A DNA stretch of 64,000 bases from Pectobacterium cacticida (GTDB lineage: Bacteria > Pseudomonadota > Gammaproteobacteria > Enterobacterales > Enterobacteriaceae), in the NCBI RefSeq assembly GCF_036885195.1, contig NZ_CP133656.1, positions 2,542,001 to 2,606,000 on the forward strand. The letters are read 5' to 3'. The notes below the pieces were generated by a model, which ran no database searches, was not told the origin of the DNA, and saw only the letters and a list, made by a program, of their open reading frames with translations. This document shows, piece by piece, positions 9,331-16,488 of this stretch (position 1 is the first letter of the stretch; the number at the start of each line of letters is the position of its first letter). The translations under genes and the position numbers were made by a program.

Positions 9331-9349
9331 GTTAATGATAATCATTAAC
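9331..9349 (+). promoter_or_regulatory. Perfect 19-bp Fur box upstream of hmuR
   Basis: GTTAATGAT-A-ATCATTAAC is a perfect palindrome matching the classical GATAATGATAATCATTATC Fur box in its core. It ends 15 bases before the hmuR ATG, and overlapping GATAAC repeats extend it leftward from 9322. It still looks functional although the gene it controls is broken. Confidence 0.85.
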
Positions 9350-9364
9350 TTTTATGGATATAAC

Positions 9365-9772
9365 ATGAATAAAAAGACGACTTATCGGGCGCTCTTTATG
9401 CTGCCTGCTATTTATAGCAGCATCATCAATGCGGCCACGAACGATTCATTTATCAATCATACCAACACGGGTTATTCAGCGGAAAATCACTCATCGATAA
9501 ACCATGATGAAATAACCGTGGTGAGTGTAGGGAGAACGGAACAGAATTTATGGGAAAGCCCGGTCACAATGCAGGTGATCGATAATGAAAAACTGAGCAA
9601 ATTTACCGGTGATTCAATTGCCGAAGCGCTACGCGATATTCCCGGCGTCGATATTACCGATAGTTCTTTAGCGGGTCGTAAACAAATACGTATTCGCGGG
9701 GAAGAAGCCTCACGCGTATTAGTATTAATTGACGGGCAGGAAGTCACCTATCAACGCGGCGGGCCGAATTAG
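9365..9772 (+). pseudogene. hmuR: hmuR remnant: 5' end of TonB-dependent heme receptor
   Basis: Only 135 codons remain of a receptor normally about 660 residues long. A signal peptide (MNKKTTYRALFMLPAIYSS...) precedes the TonB-box-like DEITVVSVGR and the start of the plug domain (IAEALRDIPGVDI and RVLVLIDGQEVTYQR). After YQR the frame enters unrelated DNA and stops at 9770-9772. The whole beta barrel is missing. The remnant could at most yield a small periplasmic peptide; heme import through it is impossible. Immediately after the junction, codons of hmuT follow in another frame, showing a deletion. Confidence 0.9.
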
Positions 9773-10059
9773 TCGATGGCCTGATCGCGCTGGCGGGCGG
9801 AGAAAATGTTGCTACGCATAGCCAGTATCGTATCTACGGCGGTGAGGCAATGGCAGCGGCAAATCTTGATGTGGTTGTGGTCACCACACAAAGTGTGGAA
9901 AACAGGGTGGGCGCGCTGGCCGCAATACCGGGGTTGACGCAAACCGCCGCCTGGAAAAACCAACGTATTATCGCCCTCGATTAGGCTATTTTATTGGGCA
10001 TGGGGCCACGCGTCGCCGAAGCGGTGGAAGCATTAAACCACGGATTTTATCCTGACTAA
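9757..10059 (+). pseudogene. hmuT: hmuT remnant: 3' end of periplasmic heme-binding protein
   Basis: Translated in the frame starting at 9769, this reads LVDGLIALAGGENVATHS, then EAMAAANLDVVVVTT, then a TAG stop at 9982-9984. After the stop the frame continues with AILLGMGPRVAEAVEALNH up to TAA at 10057. Both halves match the C-terminal third of HmuT-type heme-binding lipoproteins/SBPs. The gene therefore lacks its first two thirds and has an internal nonsense codon, so it is dead. hmuS, normally between hmuR and hmuT, is wholly absent, as are hmuU and hmuV downstream. Confidence 0.88.
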
Positions 10060-10420
10060 ACGACCATTGCTCAACGCTATTTCGTCTTTGCAGAACGCTG
10101 TCTCAAAAAAGGGCCGGTGTCATGCGTTTAGTGAAAACAACCTGATGACCGGAAGTCCATATGGCACGAGGGTTTAGCTCTGGCCGCCTGGCGAGGTCGC
10201 GGCGTTGTGGGCTAAGAGCCGCATTAGAGCATCGCCATAGAAAGCCAGAGCGGACTGCATCCGTGACGATTGACTGCAAACGGCCGCCGTGCGTCAAAGC
10301 ATCTTAGTCCGATTGGCAGCCGTTATGCAGGACGAAGAGCCGCAGTCCAAGGCTGTGCCCGTTCGGGGAAACAAGACCAGCGCAAACCAGCATCATCAGC
10401 CCTGTTTCGGCGCTGCTTTG
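10060..10420. other. Unassigned scar between hmuT remnant and oxidoreductase
   Basis: About 360 bp lie where hmuU would be expected. Frames on both strands are short and not recognisably related to any family; G+C rises visibly from left to right. It probably contains one end of the accessory insert, but no terminal repeat, IS end or integrase was seen. Confidence 0.5.
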
Positions 10421-11452
10421 CTAGGTACCTTCATGTTGCACCGTCAGCACGATCTTGCCCTGAATATGCCCCTGTGCCGCACGTTCATGCGCCTGTCGCG
10501 CCTCGGCAAGCGGATAGGTGCTATCGAGCAGCACGCGAATGTCTCCTGCACTGAGTAGCTTGGCAAGCTCAGCAAGCTGGGCGCCATTCGAACGCACCTG
10601 AACCGACGACACCGTGACATCTGATTGTTCTGCGTCTTTGGCACCAGCAAACCCCAAGGAGAACACGGGGAACAAAGTGCCGCCTCGCTTGAGCGTGCGC
10701 AGGAAGCGTCCTGTGGCCGGGCCGCCCACCGCATCGACGACGAGATCAACATCACGGACGACTTCCTCTGGCCTTGTTTTCGTGTAGTCGATGAATTCAT
10801 CCGCACCAAGTCCACGCAGGGCGGCTTCGTGTTTGCCGGAGGCGACTGCAATGACGCGAGCCCCCTTCAACTTGGCGATTTGCACGACGAAGTGCCCCAC
10901 GCCGCCAGCGGCACCGTTCACGAGCACCGTCTTGCCGGCCAGCGGCACGGGCACATGCGGGTACGGCTGAAGCGGATTAGGCACATCATGCCCAACATCG
11001 ACCAGAAATTGCCACGCGGTCAGCAGCGACATCGGGGCGGCAGCGGCATGGATATGGTCGATGCCGGCCGGCTTGAGGGCGATGTCCGAGACTGGCACGC
11101 TAACGTACTCGGCATAGGCTTGGCTGCGTCCCGCTGCCCACTCGGGGAACCGAATCATCGAATATACCTCATCACCCACGGAGAAATCCGTGACATCATC
11201 GGCCACCGCCACGATCACGCCTGACACATCCGTCCCCAGAATCACGGGAAAGGATATCTGCGGCCGCCACTCGGGCGGCAGCATCTTGTAGCCCTCGCGC
11301 AGGTACCAATCCGGGGGATTCACCCCTACGGCATGCACACGCACGAGCACTTCGCCGGGGCTGAGGCTGGGCATGGGCGCATCTTCATAGTTAAGCACTT
11401 CGGGGCCACCGAATGTGTGCTGACGTACAGCCTTCATGGTGTTGCGTGACAT
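10421..11452 (-). CDS. MDR-family NADP-dependent oxidoreductase (quinone-reductase-like)
   Basis: A 343-residue zinc-free medium-chain dehydrogenase. An N-terminal GroES-like domain (EVLVRVHAVGVNPPDW, GTDVSGVI, FSVGDEVYSM) is followed by a Rossmann domain with VNGAAGGVGHFVVQIAKLKGA near residues 190-210. Members reduce quinones or unsaturated carbonyl compounds with NADPH. The start at 11452 has AAGGAGAAAGTC before the ATG. It is divergent from a TetR gene across an 87-bp spacer containing two palindromic operators, the classical arrangement for a self-regulated detoxification gene (inference). G+C is higher than in the core genes around it, suggesting acquisition. Confidence 0.88.
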   Translation of the reverse strand: MSRNTMKAVRQHTFGGPEVLNYEDAPMPSLSPGEVLVRVHAVGVNPPDWYLREGYKMLPPEWRPQISFPVILGTDVSGVIVAVADDVTDFSVGDEVYSMIRFPEWAAGRSQAYAEYVSVPVSDIALKPAGIDHIHAAAAPMSLLTAWQFLVDVGHDVPNPLQPYPHVPVPLAGKTVLVNGAAGGVGHFVVQIAKLKGARVIAVASGKHEAALRGLGADEFIDYTKTRPEEVVRDVDLVVDAVGGPATGRFLRTLKRGGTLFPVFSLGFAGAKDAEQSDVTVSSVQVRSNGAQLAELAKLLSAGDIRVLLDSTYPLAEARQAHERAAQGHIQGKIVLTVQHEGT

Positions 11453-11488
11453 GACTTTCTCCTTGGTCAGGAATGAGATACGATAAAC

Positions 11489-11522
11489 GGAATAGTGTTC
11501 CAATTATATGGAGCATTGCTCC
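11489..11522. promoter_or_regulatory. Double palindromic operator, probable TetR binding sites
   Basis: Two 13-bp palindromes, GGAATAGTGTTCC (11489-11501) and GGAGCATTGCTCC (11510-11522), have centres 21 bp apart. They share the pattern GGAnCA-n-T-n-n-TCC when the first is read on the other strand. Flanking AAAC and GTTT make the pair one larger imperfect inverted repeat. The block lies between the oxidoreductase and tetR starts, so one regulator could shut both promoters. Confidence 0.75.
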
Positions 11523-11539
11523 GTTTAACAAGGAGAGAC

Positions 11540-12148
11540 ATGCGATCCGACGCAAAAAAGAATTACGACCGTCTGCTGGCGGTTGCGGGCGATGCCTTCG
11601 CCGAACAGGGGGCGGAAGTCTCGTTGCGTGATATCGCGCGCAGGGCGGAGGTTGGGCTCGGTACGCTGTATCGCCACTTTCCCTCGCGCGAAGCGTTGCT
11701 CGAAGCCCTGTTGCGATCGAGCTTCGCTCTGCTCACTGAAAAGGCCAGGCGACTCGAAACGGCATCGGACCCAGACGATGCGCTGCTGTCCTGGGTGCGG
11801 GAAGTCATCACTTTTGCACACAGCCATCGAGGTGTCATCGCGCCTATGATGGGGGCCATCGAGGATGAAGACTCCGCGTTGCACGCGTCATGCGTCGAAT
11901 TGCGTATCGCAGGAGCTGCGCTGCTGGCCAGAGCGCAAGCGCAAGGCAGCGCGAGAGCGGATATTGATGGTGCGGAACTGTTCGATCTGATTGCCGCGCT
12001 GGCCTGGCTGCGTGAGCAGCCCTCACATGCACCTCGTGCGGATCGTCTTTTCAGCGTGATTGCCAGTGCCATCCTGGCTGGACGCCAGCCGAGTCGCCAA
12101 CTCGGTAGCGCAGCTTCCAGGCAAGAGAAGCAAGAACCACGCCGATGA
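11540..12148 (+). CDS. TetR/AcrR family transcriptional regulator
   Basis: A 202-residue repressor with a typical N-terminal helix-turn-helix domain: FAEQGAEVSLRDIARRAEVG then LGTLYRHFPSREALLEALL (residues about 18-55). The C-terminal helical part should bind a ligand, which is unknown. Start at ATG 11540 (MRSDAKKNY) has AAGGAGAGAC directly upstream; a longer frame reaches 11495 but would overlap the operator. Divergent from the MDR oxidoreductase, it is the likely repressor of that gene and itself. Its 3' end overlaps the start of a broken methyltransferase gene by four bases, so the three genes were probably one functional unit. Confidence 0.9.
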   Translation: MRSDAKKNYDRLLAVAGDAFAEQGAEVSLRDIARRAEVGLGTLYRHFPSREALLEALLRSSFALLTEKARRLETASDPDDALLSWVREVITFAHSHRGVIAPMMGAIEDEDSALHASCVELRIAGAALLARAQAQGSARADIDGAELFDLIAALAWLREQPSHAPRADRLFSVIASAILAGRQPSRQLGSAASRQEKQEPRR

Positions 12149-12465
12149 CCACGTTTTCCGATCCGAAAGTCGGATCAGACTATACGGAAAGGACGGCAAG
12201 GATTGTGCTTGGCCTTCGCGACCTGCACAGGATGGCAGGCGTACTGCTGGCCGAACACGCCCCTGCTGACGCCCGCATTTTGGTACTCGGTACAGGGGCT
12301 CAAGGCAGCATCGCAGCGATTAAAGAGCGGTTGCCCGTGCTTTCTCCGCAATAGGATGTAGATTTGCTTCGTGAAGCTGGATTCACTGACGTCGAGCTTT
12401 TCTACTGCGCATTCACTTTCAAAGGTTGGGTCGCTTACACAGGTTTCCGTATCGGTGCAAGTTAG
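12145..12465 (+). pseudogene. Broken class I SAM-dependent methyltransferase
   Basis: The first 69 codons (MTTFSDPKVGSDYTERT..., then ARILVLGTGAQGSIAAI with the SAM-binding GxGxxG-like motif) are followed by a TAG stop at 12352-12354. The same frame then continues with DLLREAGFTDVELFYCAFTF and GWVAYTGFRIGAS to a second TAG at 12463. These are the N- and C-terminal ends of a methyltransferase usually over 200 residues long; the middle, including most of the catalytic fold, is gone. The deletion kept the frame but left a stop at the joint, so the gene is dead. ATGA overlap with tetR shows former coupling. Confidence 0.8.
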
Positions 12466-12510
12466 CTTGCAAGAATTGGGGGAACACACGTCCCCGAGAA
12501 ACCTGGAGCA

Positions 12511-12744
12511 CTAACTCATAAAGTAGTACCACTTGATCATGTGCTCGCCCAGGTCGAGCGTGTCGTCATCGACACTGAAACGGCCATCGCCCTGATTATG
12601 TATCAGCCGCACTTTCATGCGTGCAGTGTCAATCCAGATGCGCTGGACCTCCAGCCCCCACAGGTTGTAGCGCCGTGCCCAGACATCGACGGTGACGCGG
12701 CATTCCAAGTTGGCCCAGCATTCGCGCACCAGCGGCGCATCCAC
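12511..12744 (-). CDS. Hypothetical 77-residue protein, possibly a remnant
   Basis: A 77-codon frame starting with GTG, rich in tryptophan and aspartate (VDVWARRYNLWGLEVQRIWID, then GRFSVDDDTLDLGEHMIKWYYF; each quoted in part). The composition looks like real protein, and the sequence resembles no family I can name. There is no clear ribosome-binding site, and a stop lies upstream at 12802-12804 with no ATG between, so this may be the C-terminal stub of a larger gene. It lies in the accessory insert, between the broken methyltransferase and ybiT. Confidence 0.35.
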   Translation of the reverse strand: MDAPLVRECWANLECRVTVDVWARRYNLWGLEVQRIWIDTARMKVRLIHNQGDGRFSVDDDTLDLGEHMIKWYYFMS

Positions 12745-12867
12745 CGTCTGCGCCGACGAGGGGCAGGCCGAAGCGGGCGAACTTGCACAGGAAGCCGAAC
12801 ACTACGGACTCAAGAATGAGGCCGTAACACAATGCTATTGAAAACCTGGGTTATTGTATATCTTGAC

Positions 12868-14460
12868 TTACTGAATCCCCTGACTGCGCAGGTAATCTTC
12901 ATAGTTACCGGTGAAATCGATCACTTTATTTGGCGTCATTTCCAGAATACGGGTCGCCAACGAGCTAACGAACTCACGATCGTGAGAAACGAACAACAAC
13001 GTGCCCTCATACATTTCCAACGCCATGTTTAACGATTCAATGGATTCCATATCCAGGTGATTGGTTGGTTCATCCATGATGAGAATGTTAGGACGCTGCA
13101 TCATCAGCTTACCAAACAGCATGCGGCCTTTTTCGCCACCGGATAACACTTTTACTTTCTTCTTGATATCATCCTGGCTGAACAATAAACGACCTAGTAC
13201 GCTGCGTACCGCCTGCTCGTCGTCTTTTTCCTGCTTCCACTGGCTCATCCAGTCAAACACCGTCAGCGTTTCATCGAATTCGTATTCATGATCCTGCGCG
13301 TAGTAGCCAATTTTGGCATTTTCCGACCACTTCACGGTGCCGCTGTCTGGCTGAAGATCGCCGACTAACGTTTTTAACAGCGTCGATTTACCAATACCAT
13401 TCGTGCCCAGAACCGCAACTTTTTCGCCCACTTCCACCATCAGGTTCAATTTGTTGAAGAGTGGCCCGTTGTCAAACCCTTTGCTTAGCGCCTCCACTTC
13501 CAGCGCATTACGGAACAGTTTCTTATCCTGCTCAAAACGAATAAACGGGTTTTGACGGCTGGAAGCTTTCACCTCTTCCAGTTGGATCTTATCGATCTGG
13601 CGCGCGCGCGATGTCGCCTGTTTAGACTTGGAAGCATTGGCGCTAAAGCGGCTAACGAACGATTGCAGTTCGGAAATTTGCGCTTTCTTCTTAGCGTTAT
13701 CGGCCAGTAGACGCTCGCGCGCCTGCGTCGCGGCCGTCATGTATTCATCGTAATTACCGGGATAAATACGCAACTCGCCATAGTCCAGATCCGCCATGTG
13801 CGTACAAACCATATTGAGGAAGTGGCGGTCATGCGAAATGATGATCATGGTGCTGTTCCGTTCGTTCAACACCTGCTCCAGCCAGCGGATCGTATCGATA
13901 TCCAGGTTGTTGGTCGGTTCGTCGAGCAACAGGATATCAGGATCGGCAAACAGCGCTTGCGCCAGCAGGACACGCAGTTTCCAACCGGGAGCAATCTCAC
14001 TCATCAAACCATAGTGCTGCTCAACGGGAATCCCAACACCCAGTAATAGTTCGCCAGCGCGAGATTCCGCGCTGTAGCCATCCATCTCACCATATTGCTC
14101 TTCCAGATCGGCAACTTTGTAGCCGTCCTCTTCGCTCATTTCAGCCAATGAGTAGATACGATCGCGTTCTTCTTTTACCGCCCACAGTTCCCCGTGGCCC
14201 ATGATGACGGTATCCAGCACGCTGTATTTTTCAAAGGCAAACTGATCCTGACGCAGTTTACCCAGCCGCTCATTCGGATCGAGGAAGACGTTACCGGCGC
14301 TCGGCACCAGGTCACCACCGAGAATCTTCATGAATGTGGATTTACCGCAGCCATTTGCGCCAATCAAACCGTAACGGTTGCCGCCGCCAAATTTAACGGA
14401 AATGTTTTCAAACAACGGCTTGCTGCCGAACTGCATGGTGATATTGTTGGTACTTAACAC
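12868..14460 (-). CDS. ybiT: ABC-F family ATPase YbiT
   Basis: A 530-residue soluble ABC-F protein with two nucleotide-binding domains and very high likeness to E. coli YbiT (530 residues). Walker A motifs are GLIGANGCGKST and AVLGTNGIGKST; signature regions are in the APGWKLRVLLAQAL stretch and LSGGEKGRMLFGKL; Walker B motifs are ILLLDEPTNNLDID and ILIMDEPTNHLDME. ABC-F proteins bind the ribosomal E site and tune translation. The start is taken as GTG at 14460 (VLSTNNITMQFG) because this gives the family length; the longer frame to 14499 has no support. Confidence 0.95.
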   Translation of the reverse strand: MLSTNNITMQFGSKPLFENISVKFGGGNRYGLIGANGCGKSTFMKILGGDLVPSAGNVFLDPNERLGKLRQDQFAFEKYSVLDTVIMGHGELWAVKEERDRIYSLAEMSEEDGYKVADLEEQYGEMDGYSAESRAGELLLGVGIPVEQHYGLMSEIAPGWKLRVLLAQALFADPDILLLDEPTNNLDIDTIRWLEQVLNERNSTMIIISHDRHFLNMVCTHMADLDYGELRIYPGNYDEYMTAATQARERLLADNAKKKAQISELQSFVSRFSANASKSKQATSRARQIDKIQLEEVKASSRQNPFIRFEQDKKLFRNALEVEALSKGFDNGPLFNKLNLMVEVGEKVAVLGTNGIGKSTLLKTLVGDLQPDSGTVKWSENAKIGYYAQDHEYEFDETLTVFDWMSQWKQEKDDEQAVRSVLGRLLFSQDDIKKKVKVLSGGEKGRMLFGKLMMQRPNILIMDEPTNHLDMESIESLNMALEMYEGTLLFVSHDREFVSSLATRILEMTPNKVIDFTGNYEDYLRSQGIQ

Positions 14461-14577
14461 AGCACTTATACTCGAGTCGGAATGTGATTTGGCGCGCATT
14501 ATGCCACAAGCGCGCGCCAGGATCGCGGTTAGTTTTGAGTAATATTTAAGCGATAGCGCATACAGGAGAGAAATGCG

Positions 14578-15474
14578 ATGCCGATAGTACGTCGTTTCAA
14601 ACAGGTCGACGTTTTTACCCAGCAGCCCTTCAAGGGCAATCCGCTTGCCGTCATTCTGGAAGCAAATGGATTAACCGATGCGCAAATGCAGGATATCGCG
14701 CGTTGGACAAACCTGTCAGAAACGACGTTTGTTCTGCCAGCCACCGATCCTTTGGCGGATTACCACGTACGCATTTTTACGCCAGAATCGGAAATGCCCT
14801 TTGCCGGACACCCTACGCTGGGCACCGCGCATGCGCTGCTGGAAGAAGGATTGCGCCCGAAATCCCCAGGGCAGTTAGTGCAACAGTGCGGCGTTGGCTT
14901 AGTTCCGATCAATCTTCATGACGATGGCAGTCTGGCTTTTCACGCGCCACAGGCCACGATGGTTCCGTTTGGCGACGAGCACATGCCACTGCTGGTAAAA
15001 ACGCTTGGCATGGCTGATTCTGATCGTGCTGCTATCGATAACCGCTACCCGCCCACCGCGGTGCATATGGGCATTCGCTGGCTGGTGATTCGCGTCGACA
15101 GCGCCGACACCTGTCTGGACATCAGACCGGATGCCGACGCGCTCCTGGCCGTACAAAACCTCAGCCAGACTAACGGTATCGCTATCTATGGCCCGCACGA
15201 TAACGCGACGCCAGCCGACTATGAAGTCCGTGCTTTCTACATCGAAGGCGGTCACCTCAAGGAAGATCCGGTTACCGGCAGTGCTAATGCCTGTCTGGCT
15301 GCGCTGCTTCGCCAGCAGCACGCCACCAATAACGTCACCGCACCACTCAGCTACCTGGCACGACAAGGCACGATGCTACACTGCGATGGCCGGATTACCG
15401 TAACTTATCTGAACGATGAACCCTGGATCGGCGGGCACAGTGTCACGATCGTTGATGGCACCTTACAGGCCTAA
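14578..15474 (+). CDS. PhzF family isomerase/epimerase
   Basis: A 298-residue PhzF/YddE-type protein with a diaminopimelate-epimerase-like double fold. The catalytic glutamate sits in TNLSETTFVL (about residue 46), followed by RIFTPESEMPFAGHPTLGTA and, in the second half, EDPVTGSANACLAALL. PhzF itself isomerises dihydrohydroxyanthranilate in phenazine synthesis, but no other phenazine genes are here, so the substrate is unknown. A GNAT acetyltransferase follows 11 bp downstream and is probably co-transcribed. Confidence 0.9.
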   Translation: MPIVRRFKQVDVFTQQPFKGNPLAVILEANGLTDAQMQDIARWTNLSETTFVLPATDPLADYHVRIFTPESEMPFAGHPTLGTAHALLEEGLRPKSPGQLVQQCGVGLVPINLHDDGSLAFHAPQATMVPFGDEHMPLLVKTLGMADSDRAAIDNRYPPTAVHMGIRWLVIRVDSADTCLDIRPDADALLAVQNLSQTNGIAIYGPHDNATPADYEVRAFYIEGGHLKEDPVTGSANACLAALLRQQHATNNVTAPLSYLARQGTMLHCDGRITVTYLNDEPWIGGHSVTIVDGTLQA

Positions 15475-15485
15475 GGAGAGGTTTT

Positions 15486-16052
15486 ATGGAAACGCCGGTT
15501 ATAGATCCGTTATTTGCAGACAAACTGTATGAGCTAGGCCATCGGCCCCATCTGCGCCTAACGATACAGGAGGAGCGTGACGCCGAGGCAATTTTTTCTC
15601 TGATTCAGCAGGAAAAAGCTCGTCTGCGGCAAACGTTACCCTGGCCAGATTCCGTCAAGAGCGTCGATGACACACGTGAAACCATTCGCGCCAATCGAAA
15701 GGCCTTCTTCGATAAGACGTCTGCCGTGTATCTTATCCGCTGGGACAACGCGCTGGCTGGCATCGTCTCCTTCAATACGATTCAGGATAAAGAGGGCGTC
15801 ATTGGCTACTGGCTCGCCAAAGCCTTTGAAGGTAAAGGCATCATTTCTCAGGCCGTCAGCACGTTAATAACAGCTTATGCCGAGGCAAATCTGGTTGATC
15901 GCTGTGTCATCAAAGCCTCAACCGCCAACACACGCAGCAACGCGGTTGCCCAACGGCTCGGCTTCCGTTTTCATCACCTGGAGAAAGCGGCTGAACGGAT
16001 TGGCGAGCAATGGTTCGATCAGAATATTTATCATTATCCAGTCAAACGATGA
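15486..16052 (+). CDS. GNAT family N-acetyltransferase (RimL/RimJ-like)
   Basis: A 188-residue acetyltransferase of the ribosomal-protein-serine type. The acetyl-CoA region is GVIGYWLAKAFEGKGIISQAV (about residues 99-119), and VIKASTANTRSNAVAQRLGF is the conserved C-terminal helix. The family acetylates N termini or small amines; the substrate here is unknown. Strong AAGGAGAGG lies six bases before the ATG, and it follows the phzF-like gene closely. Confidence 0.88.
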   Translation: METPVIDPLFADKLYELGHRPHLRLTIQEERDAEAIFSLIQQEKARLRQTLPWPDSVKSVDDTRETIRANRKAFFDKTSAVYLIRWDNALAGIVSFNTIQDKEGVIGYWLAKAFEGKGIISQAVSTLITAYAEANLVDRCVIKASTANTRSNAVAQRLGFRFHHLEKAAERIGEQWFDQNIYHYPVKR

Positions 16053-16128
16053 ACCTACACCATTTCATGACCGGATTTGTCACTTGGTGACACGATGCAT
16101 CGATGGCGCGCGCCCTTGACTGTCGCGA

Positions 16129-16162
16129 CAACTTTTTTGTGATCATCATCACAAAAAAGTTG
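16129..16162. promoter_or_regulatory. Perfect 15-bp-arm palindrome with ideal CRP site
   Basis: CAACTTTTTTGTGAT and ATCACAAAAAAGTTG flank a 4-base centre (CATC), 34 bp in all. The core, 16138-16153, is TGTGA-TCATCA-TCACA, a perfect match to the CRP half-sites at the correct spacing. It lies just upstream of a good promoter for the mini-gene at 16240. Confidence 0.85.
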
Positions 16163-16188
16163 AAATTCGATCTCATCTCCGCTAGCAT
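16160..16188 (+). promoter_or_regulatory. Candidate sigma-70 promoter of the mini-gene
   Basis: TTGAAA (16160-16165) and TAGCAT (16183-16188) are 17 bp apart. Transcription would start near 16195. The CRP site is centred about 50 bp upstream of that point, between the usual class II and class I positions. Confidence 0.55.
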
Positions 16189-16194
16189 TAAAAA

Positions 16195-16210
16195 CGTGAT
16201 GAACATCACA
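16195..16210. promoter_or_regulatory. Second CRP/FNR-like site at the predicted transcription start
   Basis: CGTGA-TGAACA-TCACA matches the CRP consensus except one base and keeps TGAT-n4-ATCA, the core that FNR also reads. It is centred 57 bp from the first site and overlaps the predicted start of transcription, where a bound protein would repress. Confidence 0.5.
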
Positions 16211-16239
16211 CTTAATTAATCCGTTAGAGGAGTCTGATG

Positions 16240-16338
16240 ATGAAAACATTTCGTAAAATCAGCAAATTATTCAAAAAAATGGGAGATGTTTATGTCAGTT
16301 ACTGCGAACGTATTGGATCCGTCATCAGCCCGTTCTAA
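16240..16338 (+). CDS. 32-residue cationic small protein (or dual-function small RNA)
   Basis: A 32-codon frame, MKTFRKISKLFKKMGDVYVS and then YCERIGSVISPF, preceded by AGAGGAG seven bases before the ATG at 16240; a second ATG at 16237 is in the same frame but too close to the ribosome-binding site. The N-terminal half alternates lysine/arginine with hydrophobic residues and would form an amphipathic helix. A CRP-type control region lies upstream and an intrinsic terminator 20 bases downstream, so promoter, small ORF and terminator make a self-contained unit of about 195 nt. I do not recognise the protein. In layout it recalls the CRP-controlled AzuCR RNA of E. coli, but no homology is claimed. 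Confidence 0.65.
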   Translation: MKTFRKISKLFKKMGDVYVSYCERIGSVISPF

Positions 16339-16358
16339 TGCTGATATAAACAATTTTT

Positions 16359-16385
16359 AAAAGCCGCCTTTCATAGGCGGCTTTT
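16359..16385 (+). terminator. Intrinsic terminator of the mini-gene
   Basis: AAAAGCCGCC, loop TTTCATA, GGCGGCTTTT, followed by GTTTTATC. This is a strong Rho-independent terminator 20 bases after the small ORF stop. Confidence 0.88.
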
Positions 16386-16488
16386 GTTTTATCTGCCCAA
16401 TTCCACTTTTTCGGATCCTCACCGAGGCAAAAGCGATAACAAGAATGACAACGCATTCACATGGCTTTTTATTAACCGGCCGGTGAAT

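Larger units (their letters stand above)
8958..9364. promoter_or_regulatory. Divergent control region between hutW and the hmuR remnant
   Basis: This AT-rich region of about 400 bp serves the leftward hutWX-chuY unit and the rightward hmuR stump. It holds two Fur-box-like sequences, listed separately, one near each gene. No small ORF or repeat was recognised. Confidence 0.6.

Noticed and set aside
10103..10558. Possible remnants of hmuU or a transposase after hmuT
   Set aside because: Several frames were read on both strands; none gave recognisable permease or transposase motifs, so no identity is claimed.
12541..12832. Alternative plus-strand frames ending near 12839 (…ELAQEAEHYGLKNEAV)
   Set aside because: The C-terminal part looks protein-like, but there is no start or continuous upstream sense; it competes with the minus-strand frame and cannot be chosen by eye.
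13600..13625. GCGCGCGCG run within ybiT
   Set aside because: It encodes conserved residues of YbiT (TSRARQID) and is not a separate element.
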